Below, one piece after another: positions 25,040 through 39,253 of a stretch of 64,000 nucleotides of DNA. The stretch is from Lithobates sylvaticus. Taxonomy: Eukaryota; Chordata; Amphibia; Anura; Ranidae. Numbering within the stretch: the first letter of the stretch is position 1; every line of letters begins with the position of its first letter. Both the position numbers and the translations under genes were made by a program. A model generated the notes under the pieces. That model was given only the letters and a program-made list of their open reading frames with translations, was not told where the DNA came from and made no database searches. Where the stretch lies: positions 608,285,721 through 608,349,720 of the forward strand of contig CM053029.1 of NCBI GenBank assembly GCA_028564925.1. Direction: 5' to 3'.

Positions 25040-25500
25040 GAGGGAAAACAACCCCAGGCACCCCAAAAAGTGCCAATAAGTACCTCCTGCCAGTGCCAAA
25101 TGTTTTTGCCCCCTGCCGGGGCCCCCAAATCCACCCTCAATTTCTCACCAAATGGGGGCCAATCAGTTTCCACCTATCATGTAAGCAATCGGGGCCCATT
25201 ATTGCCCCCCCTCAGTGCCCATCACTGCCGCCTCCTCAGCGTACATCAATGGGAAAAAGGGGGAAAAAATTTCCCGTTTTGCAACAATTTTTTGACAAAA
25301 AAATTTAAAAAAAAAAAAAACCTTTTTTTTTTTTAAATTTTGGGGCTTTTAAAAAAAAAAAAAAAAAACCAAGGTTTTATCAAATACCACCAAAAAAAAA
25401 AGCTCTATTTGTGGGGGAAAAAAAAAAGATTTTAAAAAAAAAATTTGGGGACAGGTTGTATGACCGCGCAATTGTCAAACCCCAGTGGTCAGCGGCTGAA
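25040..25500. repeat. Corrupted copy of TTAA-type element and CAGTGCCCATCA repeat
   Basis: TCAGTGCCCATCACTGCCGC and, further on, ATCAAATACCACC, GCTCTATTTGTGGG and ATGACCGCGCAATTGTCAA appear in the family's usual order, with inflated runs between them. Confidence 0.65.
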
Positions 25501-26869
25501 AGCTGGAAAAAATTTGGGTTGGGCAGGGGTTTAAAATGCGCGTGTGGATGGTTTTTAATTTACCGTTTATGGCTCTTTCCAAACCCCAAACCACCACAGT
25601 GAAAAAATCGCAGCAAAGTAAAGGGAAAAATTTTTTTTTTTTTTAATTACGAAATTTTAGGGGTCTGCACACAGGGATCTTGTTTTGTTTTGGGGGGCCC
25701 CGCTGGATTGGGCCATCCCATCGTTGGGTTTCCCGGGGTTTTCTTTTTGGGGGGATTGGAAGGAATTTTTTTATGGCAGGGAAAAGGGGCCCCATGGTGA
25801 AGAAAAGGTCGCATACCCTTCTTGGGGCTTGGGGTGCTGCCTTTCTGGGACGGCCTCAAAGTGGTTTTTAAAGTGAAGGGTTTTTTTAAAAAACAAGGAA
25901 TGTAAACATTCCCCTTTTAAAGAAAAGAAAAAAAATGACGGACCTCTTAAAAATTGATTTTGGGGGGGGGAAAAAAAACCTCCCCATCTCTTTAAAACCC
26001 CTACAATGCATAAAAAACACTGGGCAGAAAAAATTTACAATTGGACGTTGCTTCCGCCTTTAATGCTATGGGGCCGAGGGGGGCCATCTTCCCCTCACTC
26101 GGCAGCCCGCCAAGCAGAGGAAAGGACCCATCGTCTCCGCCAAAAAGCGGGGGAAAAGGGCCACCGAGCGCCCGGGGAGGGGGGGCCCCCTTCCCCCGGG
26201 ACCGTAAAATAATCTAAAAAGAATCCCCCCCAAAAGGGGGCCACTTTTATCTGAAAGGACCGCCCGCTGAAAAAAAGGATTTCCGGGGTTATGGCGTAGC
26301 TTTGCCATAAGGATATTCCTTACAAAGTGCTGCGGGGGGGTCTGTAAGGGGTTAAGAATGAGAAAGGTTTTCCTTGTTTTCTGTGTACACATTGGTGTTT
26401 TCTTTGTTTACAGTATGAAGGAAAACTTATTTTTTCTGGGTAACATAAAAGAAATTTAATAATTTGGGTCTTTTTTAGAAAAGCTGCAGGTAAATGGGGA
26501 GGGGTTTTGAATCGTTTTAACCCCCCGGTTTAAATCAGTGGAAGGAATCTAGGGAAAAACAAAAAAAAAAAGGGAAAAAAAAAAAAAAAAAAAAGGCCCG
26601 AATTAAAACAATCCCCAAATACGGGACGTACTTTTATTTTAAAACGGTATTAAACCCCAAAAAACCCTGTCAGGGAGTTCCCGCCAAATGATTCATGGCT
26701 GGCTGGGATTGTCCAATCACAGCCCAAGCCCTGTGTTTGGTTTAAAAGAGAGAACAAAAAGTTTTTGTAAAAAGCAGCACATAAAACACAAAATTAACAT
26801 TTTAGGGACAAAAGTTTTTCCCCCTTTATTATCGAGAAGTTAACCCCTTCCCCCGGGCCCGGCCATTTG

Positions 26870-27480
26870 TAAAAGTGCCGTGTTTTAGTATTATCACTGA
26901 ACCCCTGTATTGCGTCACCCCCGCTGATGTCAGTGGGAATTTTTTTGTTTTTCCCCCCGTTCGTTTAAGATTCTCCGCCGAAACTCACAGTCCACTATAG
27001 GGCGCGATCACCAACCCAATTACTTGTATTAAAAAAAAAAAAAAAAATAATTTAAAAAATTTACAGTATCCCTATAGTTTGTAGACGCTATAACTTTTTT
27101 TAAAAAAATCAATTTTACGCCTATTGGGATTTTATTTATTAATTTTTTTAAAACCAAAAAAAGTACAGAAAAACTTTTTTCCTCAATTTTTGAAGAAATT
27201 AGATTTTGAAATTTGGGTATGTTTTTTAAAAAAAAAAATGGAAAAAATATTTATTTATTATATATATATTTTAAAATATATATATTTTAAAAAAAAATTT
27301 TTTTTTTTTATTTCCAGTCTTTTTTCCCTGTTTGGGAAAAAAAACCCAAAGGGGTCAATCCACCCAAAAAAAAGCTCTATTTTTGTGAAAAAAATTATAT
27401 AAAAAATTTTTTTGGGGACTTTTTTGTTAAAGCACCGTGCTAAATAGCAAAAAAAAAAAATGGGGTTTGGGGCATGAAGG
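26870..27480. repeat. Corrupted TTAA-type element
   Basis: TTAGTATTATCACTGA, CTATAGTTTGTAGACGCTAT and CAAAAAAAAGCTCTATTTTT follow in the order seen in clean copies such as 2690-3120. Confidence 0.65.
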
Positions 27481-28953
27481 GGGTTTTAAAAAATTTTTCC
27501 CCACTTTAAAGGTTAAAAAACACTAACCCAAAATTTTAAAACCAAACTCCCCAAAAAAGCAAAAGTTTTTTTTCCCCTTTTGGGGTAAAGATTTTACCCA
27601 AAAGAAAAAAAGTTTACAATTTTTTGCACCCTTTTCCCCCCGGAAAAAAGGTTTTGTTTTCCCGCCCTTAACCGCTAAAAATCTGCAGGCAGACTTACTG
27701 GGAAGGTTTAAAAGGGGGGAAAAAAAAATTTAAAAAAAAAAAAAAAAATTAAGCAAACCACCACATTAAGAAATTTGGGAATTAATACCGCTTTAAAAGG
27801 GAAAAAATAAATAAAATACACGGGAAAAAAAAAATAGTTTACTCCAGAGAGGTCGTTTTTTTGCAAATTGGTCCACTATAAGGAACCCAAGAGGGGAGGG
27901 TCACAATGGTAATCCGGGGGGGAAAACAGCCCGGAAGCGGAACACAACCTTTTTTTTACCCCTGGAACATTTAAAACACATTGTTTCCATTTTGTGGTTT
28001 TAACCCCTTAAACACAAAACCCTAACATTTTGGTCTAACCTTTTGGGGGGGGGGAAGGGGAGAGAGAGAGGGGGAAAAAAGAAGGGAAAAAGAGAGAAGG
28101 GGAGAGGGGGAATTTAAAAAGGGGAGAGAGAGAGAGGGGAGAGAGAGAGAGAGAGAAAAGAGAGAGAGAGGGGAAAGAGAGAGAGGGGAAGGAAAAAACC
28201 CAAAAAAATTTTTTAAAAAAATTTTTCCCAATTTCCAAAAAAATTTTTAAACCCTTCCCAAAAATTAAAGTTTTTAAAGGGGGCCCTGGGGGTTGAAACA
28301 AAAGCCACATGGGGCCCCCTGTCTAAAATCCCCTTATTTCCCCTTTTCCAAAAAAAAAAGGGGGGAAAAAGAAAAAAAAAAAAAATAATCAAAAACCCCC
28401 AAAATTTCCCAATTTAAAAACAAAACAAAAGGGCCCCTTTATTTACCCACCCGTTTTTTTTTTAATCCAGGGAAAGGGGGGAAGGGGGAAGGCAAAAAAA
28501 AAAAAAAAACCCCCGGCAACCCCCAAAGGGGGTTTTTCCAAAAAATTTTTCCTTTTTCCAGTTTGGGGAAAAAAAAAAAAAAATTTTCCCTTCCTTTAAT
28601 CCCCCCTTTGGGGGGGCCCAGTAATTTTCCAAAAAAAAAACCCCGGGAGAAAAAGGCCCGTTCCCTGCCCCTTTTTTTTTGCACCCAAAAAAGGGATGCA
28701 CAGGGGTTTTTCCCCCGTATTCCAAAGGCTCTATTTACACCATCAGTCCCGGGCAGTTTCTGGTGGGAGGGAAAAAAACGGAAAATGGATCTTGTGAAAT
28801 GGCCCCCAAATAATGAGCAGTACGTCTCTTACCTTGGGCAAATTATACCTCCAGTACCCCCCCCCCCAAAAAAAAAAAAAAAAAGAAGAAAAAAAAGGGA
28901 AGGGAAAGGGGAAAAAAAAAAAAAAAGGGGAAGGGAAAGGGGGAAACCCGGGG

Positions 28954-28984
<31 letters not shown>

Positions 28985-29539
28985 AAGGAAGGGAGGGGAA
29001 AAAAAAAAAAGGAAGGGAAAAGGAAAAAAAAAAAAAGGGAAAGGGAAAGGGAAAGGGAAGGGAAGGGAAAAGGAAAAAAAAAAAAAGGAAAAGGAGGAAG
29101 GAAAGAAGACGGAGAAGAAAAAATAAAAAAAAAAGGAAAGGGAAAGGGAAAGGGAAAGGGAAGGGAAGGGAAGGGGGGAAAAAAAAAAAAAAGGAAAAGG
29201 AAGGAAGGAAAGGGGGAAGGGAAGAAGGAAAAAGGGGGAAAAGGGAAAGGGAAAGGGAAAGGGAAAGGGAAGGGAAAGGGGGGAAAAACGGGAAAAAAAA
29301 AAAAAAAAAAAAAGGGGGGAAAAAAAGTAAAAAAAAAAAAAGGAAGGGAACCGGAGAAGGAAAAAAAAAAAAAAAGGAAGGAAAAGGGAAGGGGGAGGGA
29401 AGGAAAAAAAAAAAAAGGAAAAAAAAGGGAGGAAGACTGGAAGAAGAAAAAAAAAAAGGAAGGAAAAGGGAAAGGGAAAGGAAGGGAAGGGGCGGGGAAG
29501 AAGGGAAAACCGGAGAAAGATTGGGAAAATGGGGGTTTC

Positions 29540-29850
29540 ACCCTTGGGGCTGCACAAACACAAAAATTTACATGCAGGCAAAAGGGGGGCGTTTGCACGG
29601 GTCCAAAAAACCCCAGGGGGTTTATTTACAAAGACTGAGAGTGCAAAAAATTTTGGGGCAGTTCCCCGAGAAACCATAAGCTTTCCCGGTTTTTTTTTTT
29701 TGTCAAAACTTTTTAAAGAACAACTGAAGTTAAAAGCCAATTGGTACCATGTTTCAGCGGGACCAAAATTTTTACCTCTCCCGTTTTTTTGGGAAATCGA
29801 ACTCAGGGCCTTTCGATCAGATCTGAAACCCTTTTGGGCATGCAACTGTG
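29540..29850. repeat. Corrupted inverted-repeat element related to 3297-4676
   Basis: GTTTATTTACAAAGACTGAG and GAGTGCAAAAAATTTTGGGG, followed by CCAATTGGTACCATG, parallel the clean element ends (TTTACTAAAACTGGAG, CCAATC, ACCATG order). Confidence 0.5.
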
Positions 29851-30280
29851 GGTGGGCCCTTTCTTCCCGCATCCATTCTAGGGGAGTCCGAGGTGGATTT
29901 CAGCACTTTCAGCCAAAAACGTCTGCATGTAGGGTGGGTTTTAACGCTCCTTTTAAATGAGGGCCCCCTTTTAAAAAGGGGGTTTTTGGGGGAAAAAGGG
30001 GAAAGCCCCAGCTCTGTAAAAAGGGTGGGTTCCCCATATAACGGGGCGGACACCCCGCATGGATTTTTAAAATAGGAATGCACTGAATTCCCATTCAAAA
30101 CACATGTGATTTTTGCAGTTGGCTTAAATGGGACCCCATCCACACAAAAAAACCGCACGGGGGCAATTGCTGGGGGTTTTTTCCCCCTTTGCAAACTCAT
30201 TCGGGCACCGCACTGCTTTTTTTGGGGGAAATGTTGGGGTGTGGTTAACAACAAAAACCCCCAACCCCCACGTTTTGTTA

Positions 30281-30562
<282 letters not shown>

Positions 30563-33500
30563 TCATGACCCGGGGTTTTCTATTGGAGGGTTTTAAAAAA
30601 CGAAACTAAAAAAACGGGGAAACAAAATCTAGGGGAATCAAACAAAGGGTTAAAATTTGGGAAAAAAAAAAAAAAAAACGTTCTTCAAAATAAAAAAAAA
30701 GGAGAAACTTTCTTTTCATTTTGGATTTTGTAAAGGGAGGTTTTTAAAAACCCCTCGGTTTTTTTTTGCCATCTGGTTTTGGGTTGGGGGGAAATTTTTG
30801 GGTTCCCCCCACTTTTGGGGGGATTTCCCCTCACTTCCTGTTGCCCTTTTTTACAGGGGAAGGTTGAAGGGAAAAGCCCCCAGAAGTGAGGGGAAACCCT
30901 GCTTGTTTCCCAAAAATAAAATTTTTCCCCTTCCCAAACCTTTTTCCCCCACAAAATTTTACAGCCCCTTTCTGTCAAAGGGATGCTGTTCAACCATTGT
31001 GTAAAAATAAAATTAATAAAAAAAAAATTTTTTTTTTTTATTTTTTTTAGAAAACCCTAAAAAAAAAAAAAAAAAGTTTTTTGGGTAAAAAATAAAAAAA
31101 AAAAAAAAAAAAAAAAAGAAACGCCCCCCCTGGTTGCTCATGGGGCAAATTTCAACGATTTGTAAGTCCCGCATTCATAAGTAAACATGATCGCACCCCA
31201 AAAACGGGGGTATTGGGGGCGCAAAGTCTATTAGGCAATTTAAATTTTAACCCCCGACCTCCGTGTACTCTAAACTGGTAACCTGTAAAAGGCGTTTAAA
31301 GCGTTTTGCCCAGGTTTAATTTTAAGTACCGTAGTTTGGGCCCATTCCCCGGGGGGGGCGGGAATTTTTTTAAAGTGACAAAGTTAAAGGGATCATTTAC
31401 TTGGGTATGTCTATATTTATTTTACAAAAAAAAAAATATTTTTTGCCAAATAAAAAAGAAACCCCCAAAAAAAATTTAAAATTTTTTGTTTCCGTGAAAA
31501 TTTTTTTAAAAATAAAAAATTTAAAAATTTTTTTTTTTTGGGGGATTTAATAAATAATTTAAAAAAAAAAAAATTTTAAATTTCTAATTTATAAATTAAA
31601 TTTAAACACAACAAATGCAAACATTTTAAAATAAACCCCAACACCAAAAAACCCCATTTGGGGGTAAAGGCCCCTTTATCTGGGGAAAATTTTTTTGCCT
31701 TCAGGCTTTGCCCCCGGTTTACCCCGAAAAAATTTCCCTTTTTCCATGTGGGGCGGGGGTTTAAAACGGGCAGAGGGTTTAAAAAAAACTTCCTTCCGAA
31801 CTTTAGCATGGAGGGTTTTTGTTTTCAAACCCGGGCCATACCGTCCTTCCCCAAAAAGGGAAAGTGGGAGAATTTTTTAAAAAGGAAACGGGGGGGGGGG
31901 GTTTTAAACCCCTTTTTTTAATTCCGGGGGGGTAAAAAACCCACCGGGCCCGGCCAAAACCGGGGGGGGACGGTAAAGCGCGCTAATTTAAACGCTGCTT
32001 TACCGTTTTTCCGGGGGGTACCCCCCGGTTTGGGGGGTTAACAAAAAAAAAAGGGAACAAGGGGGGGTTTTCCCAACCAAAAGGCAAAACTTTGGAAACC
32101 CCAAAAAACCCAAAACCCCATTTCCGGTAATTCTTTTTTCTTGGGTTTTTTTAGAAAAAAAACCCAAAAAATATTACAAAGAATTCAACACCCCAAAAAA
32201 TTTTTTAAGAAAAAAAAGGGGAAATTTTTTTGAAAACCGTTTTGGCCCTCGATATCGGATATAATTAGATTTTTTGTTAAAAATGGTTTTAAAATTGGGG
32301 GGGATAAAATACATTTTTGGGGTTTTGTTAAAAAAACCTTAAAACAGCCTTTTTAATTAAAAAAAGTTTAAAAAAAAAAAATTTTTTTGGAAAAAATTTT
32401 TTAACCCCAAAAATAACCTTTTTTCCAAAATTTAAAAGGGGGCCCCTTCAAAAATTATGTCACACCATTTTGCCCGCGGTTTTTAAAATGCCACCTTTTT
32501 TTTTGGAAAAACCTTTTTTTGAATTAAAAAAAAAAAAGTAAATTCCCAATTTTTTTTTTTAAAAGAATTTTTTGGAAGGGAAATTTTTTTCCACAGTTTC
32601 AAAATTTTTTCCCCGCTGTGGGAAGGGAAAAACCAAAAAACCCCAAAGGTGAGAAAAAAAAAAGGGGGGAAAAAACAGGGAGAAGGGAGGGGAATTTTCT
32701 TCTAAATTTTTAATTTTCATTTTTTGGGAAGGTATTCCATAATTTGGGAATTAAAATTTTTTTATTTTTTTGAATTTACCCCCTTTAAAATAAAAAAGTT
32801 CCCCCTTTTTTTTATTTAAAAAAAGTAAACCTCCCCAATAGAAAAAAAACCCCTTTTTGAACGGGGGAAAAAATAATTTATTAAAAATGAAAAAAAACCC
32901 TTTTAAAAAAAGCCCCTTTAAAAATTTTTTTTAAAAATTTAAAAAAAAGAAAGCCCAACAACCCCTTAATGTTTTTGTGTAGGAGATGGGGGCCCCTTTA
33001 AGGCCCGTATTTTGGAAGGGCAGCCCCCCGGGGGGATAAAAAACGGGGGGGATTCCCGTAAAGGTAGGGGGAAGGGGAAAAATTTTATTTTAAACCGGTT
33101 AAGGAGGAAGGGGTTGGGGTCTGGTAATTTTTTCAAAAAACCCAAAAAAGGGGGCTGGAAGGGTTTCCCAAAAGTTTAAAAACCCTTTCCCAAAAAGGGG
33201 TGGGACAGGGGCTTTTAAGGGAGAAAAACCAATTTGCCTTTTGGGGAGAACTACCGGAGGGGAGTTCTGTTTAAATAAGGGGGCCCTTTTTCCCCGGGGA
33301 ATACAGGCCCGGCAATAAAATTTAATTCAAAATTTTAATCAAAACTGGAGCCCCAGGGGGGGGCCCGTCCCTTTTGGGGGAATTTTTTTGTTGGGTTGGT
33401 TTTCCCAAAAAACCAGCCAAGTTTGGGAAAGTTTTGTTTTCATTTAAAAACCAAAAAAAGGGCCCCCGTTAAATTTGGGGTTTCCCCCCCCGGGCCTTGG

Positions 33501-33728
33501 TTTTTCCTTGGGCCCAAAAAATTGGGAAAAAATTCCCCCAAAGAGGAGGGGAATCTACCTATATTTGTTAATTTTTTTTATGAAACAAACCCCCGGCAAA
33601 AGGGGAATTTTAAATAAAAAGGGTTGGGAAAAATAAAAAAAGTTTTAAAAAAAAAAAAAGAAAAAAAAAAGGGGGAAAAAAAAAAAAAAGTAAAAAGAAA
33701 AGAGGGAAAAAAGAAAAAAAAAGAAGGG

Positions 33729-33759
<31 letters not shown>

Positions 33760-36329
33760 AAAAAAAGAAAAACCTTTAAAAAAAAAAAAAAAAAAAATTT
33801 AAAAAAAGGGAAGGGTTTTTTTTTTCATTTTTTCCCTGTTTCCCTTTTTGGGAGATCCCCCTAAAGGGGTGGGGGGGGGGAAGAGGGGAGAAGGGAAGAG
33901 AGAAGGGGAGAAAAAGGAAAGGGAAAAAGAGGAAGGAGGAAAAAGCCCGGGAAATAGGGGGGGGGTATTTTTTTCCCCCCCGCCCTTCCCCACCGGGGGG
34001 AAAAAAAAAGGGGGGGAAAAAGACTGGGTTTTTTTTTTGAAAAAAGGCCTTTTTAAAAATTTAACCCAAAAAGGAAAAACCAAAAAGAAAAAAAAATAAT
34101 ATTAAAATTCCCCCCTTTTTTTTTTTTTTTTTTTTTTTTTCCTCCTTGTTTTTTGGGGTTTTCGGGGTGCCCTTCTTTGGCCCTTTCCACAAAACTGGGG
34201 AGGGGGGGGAAAATTTTCCCCCCTGGGGGGAAAAGGTTCCCTTCTCCTTCCCCAGGAAAATTGGCCTTTTTTTAAAAAAAAAAATGTGAAAATTTCCAAA
34301 AAGGGGGTTCTTTTTTTTTTTTTAATTCCCAAAAGGGTTTCCAAAAAAATTGGAATTAAAAAAATTGTCCGGGCTAAGGTAAATTTACATTTTAAAATTA
34401 AAAGGGACCAACACAACCCCCTTTTGCCCCCTTGATGTTAAATTTTTCCCCCCAATTTTTTTGTTTTCAAACTAATTAAATTTAGATTAAAATTGTTTAT
34501 ACGGGGTTTATGGAAGCTAAAACGAAAACGCTCCCCAACCCCCTAACTAACCACAAAATACATAAAATGGATTTTAGGTTAAGTTATCCATCCATCCAAA
34601 TTTGTAAATTTAAATTTTTTTTTCCCTTCAACCTTTTGTGATTTAATTGTAAAATTTTTTTTTTTTTTTAAATAAACCCTAAAATTTTTTCATATTCCCC
34701 CCATTTTTCAGGTTTTCCGAGTGGCCCCCTCATTTTTGGGGGGCCCCCTTGGGTTTTTTTTTTCCCGATATTTCCCCCAGGAGAAAGGGGACCCCCAAGG
34801 GGGGACCTTTTAACCCTTCCCAAAACCGGGGGGTTTTTACCCCCCGAAACCGGGTTTCCCCCCCTGCGGGGTTTTGGTTTTTAAACCCCCGGTGGGCCGG
34901 GAAAAAAATTAAAATTTTCCCCAAAACCCGGGTGAGCGGCGTTTTCCGGTTTCCCCGCGGCCCCGAACAAAAAAAAGGTCGGTTTAAATTTTTTAAAAGG
35001 GGCCCCCCTGGGGGGGGTGCACTGCAAAAGGGGGTTTTTTTCCTCCTTTAAGGGAGTAGGTGAAAAAAAACCAAGGGTTTTTAACCCCCAACCCCTTAGG
35101 GGAAAACTGTTTCGGGGCGGGCAGGGGTTTTTTGGCAAACCCGGGAAAAGCCCCGGTTTTGAAAGCCCTTAATTTTGGTTTTTTCTTTTAAAAAAACTTT
35201 TTTTTGGTAGGAAAAATTAACCCCCCAACCCCAAAAACACATTTTTTTCAACACCCTGAGAATTTTTTAAAAAGGTTAAATTTAAAATTACGTAAAAATT
35301 TTTCCCCCTCCGCCATTTTTTTTAAAAAAAAAATTTTTTTAAAAAATTAAACAAAACTAAATTAGCCCCAATTTTTTTTTTAAGGAAAAAAATGTTATTT
35401 AGGAAAAATTTACCAAAAAGGGCCAAAATTGGGCCCGAGCTTTAAACAAATTTTATTTAAAAAAAATTCCAAAAAAATTTTCATTCAAATTCAGGGACCA
35501 GGGGAAAAACGGGGGTCTCCTCCCCCCCTTTTGCCAAGGGCAAAGGTCATACCCCAACCTTTTAATTCCTAGCCAAGGTTTTTTGCCCCAAAAGCTGGGG
35601 ACGGGGAAAACCTTAAAATATTTATATTTTTAATTTTTTTTACCCTTTTTTCCCCCCCCAAAAAAAAAAAATTGGGTCAGGATTTTATAAAAGAAATTTA
35701 AAACCCTTGGGTAGGCTTACAACCCCTTAAATAAAAAAGACCCCCCGGGGGGTCCGACTTAGTCCCATAATCCCATTTAAAAGCCTTAAAAAAATTTAAA
35801 AAAAAATTTTTTTAAAAAAAAAATAAATTTTTTAAAAAGAAAAATGCCCTTTGGGGGTAGGCCGGGTGGCCCTTTTTGGGGTCCCTTTTTCCGGCCCGAT
35901 GGGGAAGGAAAAAGGTGGGGCCACTCCCTTCCCCCCCCTTTGGGGCTCAAGCCCCCCGGGGGAAAGGGGGGGCGGGTCCCTTCCCCGACGGGTCTGGTGC
36001 CCGGGGAAAGGGGAGATAAAACCCCCTTTTGGGCCGAATTGGGCCGGGGGGGACCCCCATTTATCCCCCAAACCGGCCACCAATTGGGGGAAGGGGACCC
36101 CGGGTTTGGCCCCCTTTTGGCTGGGTTTTGTCCCCAAAATTCGGGGGCGGCCGGTTTTGGGGAAAAATGTAAAAAACCGAAAGCCCAAAACTTTTGAACT
36201 GGGGAGCAAGTTTTACAGGGCCCCGGGTTTTCTCTTGCCCCGGTTTTAATGTTCTCTATTAGCACTTTAAAATTTCTCCCCTTTGGGGGGGAAGGGGGAA
36301 TGCCCCGGTTTGGAATAAAATAAAACCGG

Positions 36330-36720
36330 TTTGCCAAAACCAAGAATTTTGGGGCCCAATGGGTTTCAAAAAGGCAAACGTTTTTTCAAAAAAGTCTTCA
36401 AAAATTTTAAAATTGTCTATAAAATTTAAATCTGGTCCATGGCCCAAAAAATTTCCGGGGGAGGGGAGAGGTTGGCCCGGTCTGGGGTTTTTCCGGTTTC
36501 GGTTTTTGTGTGGAATTTCCCCAAAAAACCCCGAACCGGAAGTTGGACGGACCCCCTTCCGTTTGCAAAACGGACACAAAAAGCAAAACCCTTTTTGCTC
36601 CGCCTGGCTCCCCCTAACTTGGGGGTTCCAAAACCCCGGAACTTTTCCCCGGACCTTTTTTCAGAAAAACCAATTTTCCATGGAAAATTTCCATTTCCCC
36701 GGCCCCAAAGGGAGGCCCGG
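36330..36720 (-). CDS. BLM: Possible corrupted BLM exon (acidic IDNF region)
   Basis: Minus-strand frames give FIDNFKIFEDFFEKTFAFLK, resembling human YDIDNFDIDDFDDDDDWE, and upstream WKIGFSEKRS and GFGTPKLGG, resembling human GKTGFSATRK and AETPRLGKK. The order along the strand is the same as in BLM and the position fits the exon expected between 39038 and 30545. Frames shift repeatedly and each match is short, so chance cannot be excluded. If correct this is the large exon before the helicase core, which carries the second acidic region. Confidence 0.35.
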
Positions 36721-39037
36721 GCCCCCGGGCTGGAGAGGTTGCGGCTTTGTGGGAATTTTGTCCCTTTTGGCCCAAAAAAATTCCCAACCAAAGGGGCCCC
36801 GTGGGCCCCTTTCCCAGGTTGAAAACCCCTTTTCCCCCAAAAAAACCAAAAAAATTTTCCAAAAGAAAAAAAAAAAAAAGTTTTAGAGTTTTAAAAAAAT
36901 AAAAGTAAAAGGGGAAAAAAAAGGTTGGGGAAAGAAAGGGAAAGGGGAACCAAAACCGGGGGGTTGGAACCAAAAGCTTTTTTTTTTAATTCCTTTTTCC
37001 GTCGGGGTTTTTTTTCCCAAAACGGGCCCCCGAACCATCCCCGCCCCCCTTTTTGGATAGGGGGGTTTTTTGTGACCGCTGGGTTAACGTTTTTCCGAGT
37101 TAAGGGTTGAAACCCCTCCCCACCCCCTGGGTACTGTCCCCTTTCAGCTGCACTTGCCAAACCTTTTCCCCATTTTTTTTTTGCCCCCCCCAGGGGGCCG
37201 GAGAAAAAAAAAATCCTCCCGCAAAGGGAATTTATATTTAAAAAAGCCCAATCGGAAAAATTTTTACGGCCAAACCCAAAAAATACCCCACCACCCCAGG
37301 AGGAAAATTAAACCCCCGCGGGAACAAACCAACCCCCAACCCCAAAACACACCAGTTCCAAACAGGGGAAATTTAAAAAAAATTTTAAAATTTTATTATA
37401 AAAATATTTATATTATTTAAAACAAACACAACAACAACATAAATAATTGTTTTTTGGGTGTTGGTTTTGTTGTTTTTGGTGGTTTGGGGGTTTTTTAAAA
37501 ATTTTTTTCTAAAAATTTTCCCTGGGGAAAATTTTTAAAAATGGGTTTCATTTTTTTAAAAACCCCAAGGGTCCAATAATTTCATTCTAGCATCCAAGGG
37601 CCACCATGAGGCCCAAATTAAAGGAATTTAAACTTGAGGGCCTTAAAGGCCCCTTAAAAAACCAGGCCCGTCGGGGGGCAGGGGGCGGAATCCTCCGGGG
37701 GGCCGGGGTAGGTTTTGTCCCAACAGGAGCCCCAAAATTTTGGCCTGCCCCGGGCGCCGGGCACCTTTTTTAGTCCCATCGCCGGGTTTGGCGGCCCCGC
37801 CTTTGGGAAAACCCCTCTTTTAACCGGGAAAAAAAAAGGGGGAAAACAATTTTAAAAAAAAGGGGGCCCCCTTTCCAGAACAAAAGATTTTTGGTTTGAA
37901 AAAAAGGGGCACGCTGTAAAACAGCCCCGCCCCCCCCAGTTTAAAAGTTTTGGACACACTTAACCCCCCTAATGCCCCTGGGGTTAACCCCCTTTCCCCC
38001 AGGGTCATTTTAACCCGGAAAAATGCAATTTTTTTAGCAAAAATTTTGTAAAATTTAAAAAAAAATTTGGGGAAAAAGGTCAACAATTGTCGGTGGTTTT
38101 GCCATAATGGCAAAAGGGCCCGATAAAATTTTTAAAAATTTTCCCCCCATTATTTTAAAAAAAAAAAAACAATAATAAAATTGAAAAAAATTTTCCCCTA
38201 TTTTGTAAAGTTACCTTTTAAACCGGTTTTGCCATTTTTTCCAAAAAAATGTGGTCCCATTGGGCCAACACTGAGGGGGAAAAAAAAAATGTTTGGGTTT
38301 TTTAAAGGAAGGGAAATGCAAAAATTAAAAAAAGTTTTTTTCAAAAACGTTCACCATTTTTGGTTTATAGCCAAAAAATAAAAAACCCCCCCCCCAAGGA
38401 GAAACACCCCCAAAAAAACCCATTAAAAAACAAGGCCAAAGTTTTTTTACCTCGCCGACTTCCAATTTTCCCTTTTAAAGGAACCCGTGCTTTTTTGGGC
38501 CCCGTTTATAAAGGCAAAGGGCCCTAAAAGTCCGGGGGTTCCCCTTAATGCCGAATAAGTAAAAACTGCCCCAGCAATTTTTAAAAATTTAAAAAAAAAA
38601 AAATTTTAATAAAAACCCTAAAAAAAATGCCCCATTTTTTAAACCCCTTTTTCCGGAAAAAATTTTTTTTTTTTTTAAAAAAATGAAAGAAAGTTTATAA
38701 ACGTAAAATTTTTATAGCAAAAAAAAGTTTTTTAAAATGCATCATTTTTTTGATAAACCCCAAAATCCCTTCCAGCCAAAAAAAACTCTTTGGGGGGGGA
38801 AAAAAGCGGCCTTTTTTTTTGGGAAACCACGCGTCGCCCCGCAAAAGCCGGGAAATTGACGCGGGGTGGGCCCCCATTTAAAATTTAACCCCCAAGCCCT
38901 TGTCCTCCGGCCCGCCATGCCTGAAGAAGTTTTAACTTTTTAAAATACTCCAAAACCGTGTAAAAAAAGGGGGGAATTTTAGCCCCAAAAATTTAATACA
39001 ATGGCTTTTGCACTGTGTGCTGTCATTTGCCAGTTAC

Positions 39038-39167
39038 CTCATGTCCCTCTTCTTCTCCAGATCCTTCCCACAGGACAGCCGCTGCAGCTCAGACACTGGA
39101 ATCCTGTCCACCAGATCACAGATCTCCACCATCATAGACCAGAGCTGAGGGGACACGTTACTCTGCG
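39038..39167 (-). CDS. BLM: BLM exon, dimerisation-helix region
   Basis: The minus strand reads AQSNVSPQLWSMMVEICDLV, then DRIPVSELQRLSCGKDLEKK and RDMR. Human BLM has [20 protein letters not shown] and [20 protein letters not shown]. This matches the helical N-terminal segment that mediates BLM self-association. The acceptor CTATACAG is followed by CG, which completes an alanine codon from the preceding exon. The donor is ATGAG followed by GTAACT. Length 130 bp, two bases in and two out. It lies 43 bp from the edge of the corrupted block, so the next exon downstream cannot be checked. Confidence 0.95.
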
Positions 39168-39253
39168 CTGTATAGAGCCCAAAACACGTCACATTTTAGA
39201 ATCTCTGCACATGTAAGAAAACAAAAACCATTAAACATGGACCAATATCCTAC

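Noticed and set aside
28820-28860. CAAGGTAAGAG on the minus strand as a BLM donor
   Set aside because: Good donor shape, but the preceding residues do not resemble any BLM exon.
28860-29520. Purine-only tract as a natural regulatory or triplex element
   Set aside because: It lies in the corrupted zone, where run lengths and even bases cannot be trusted.
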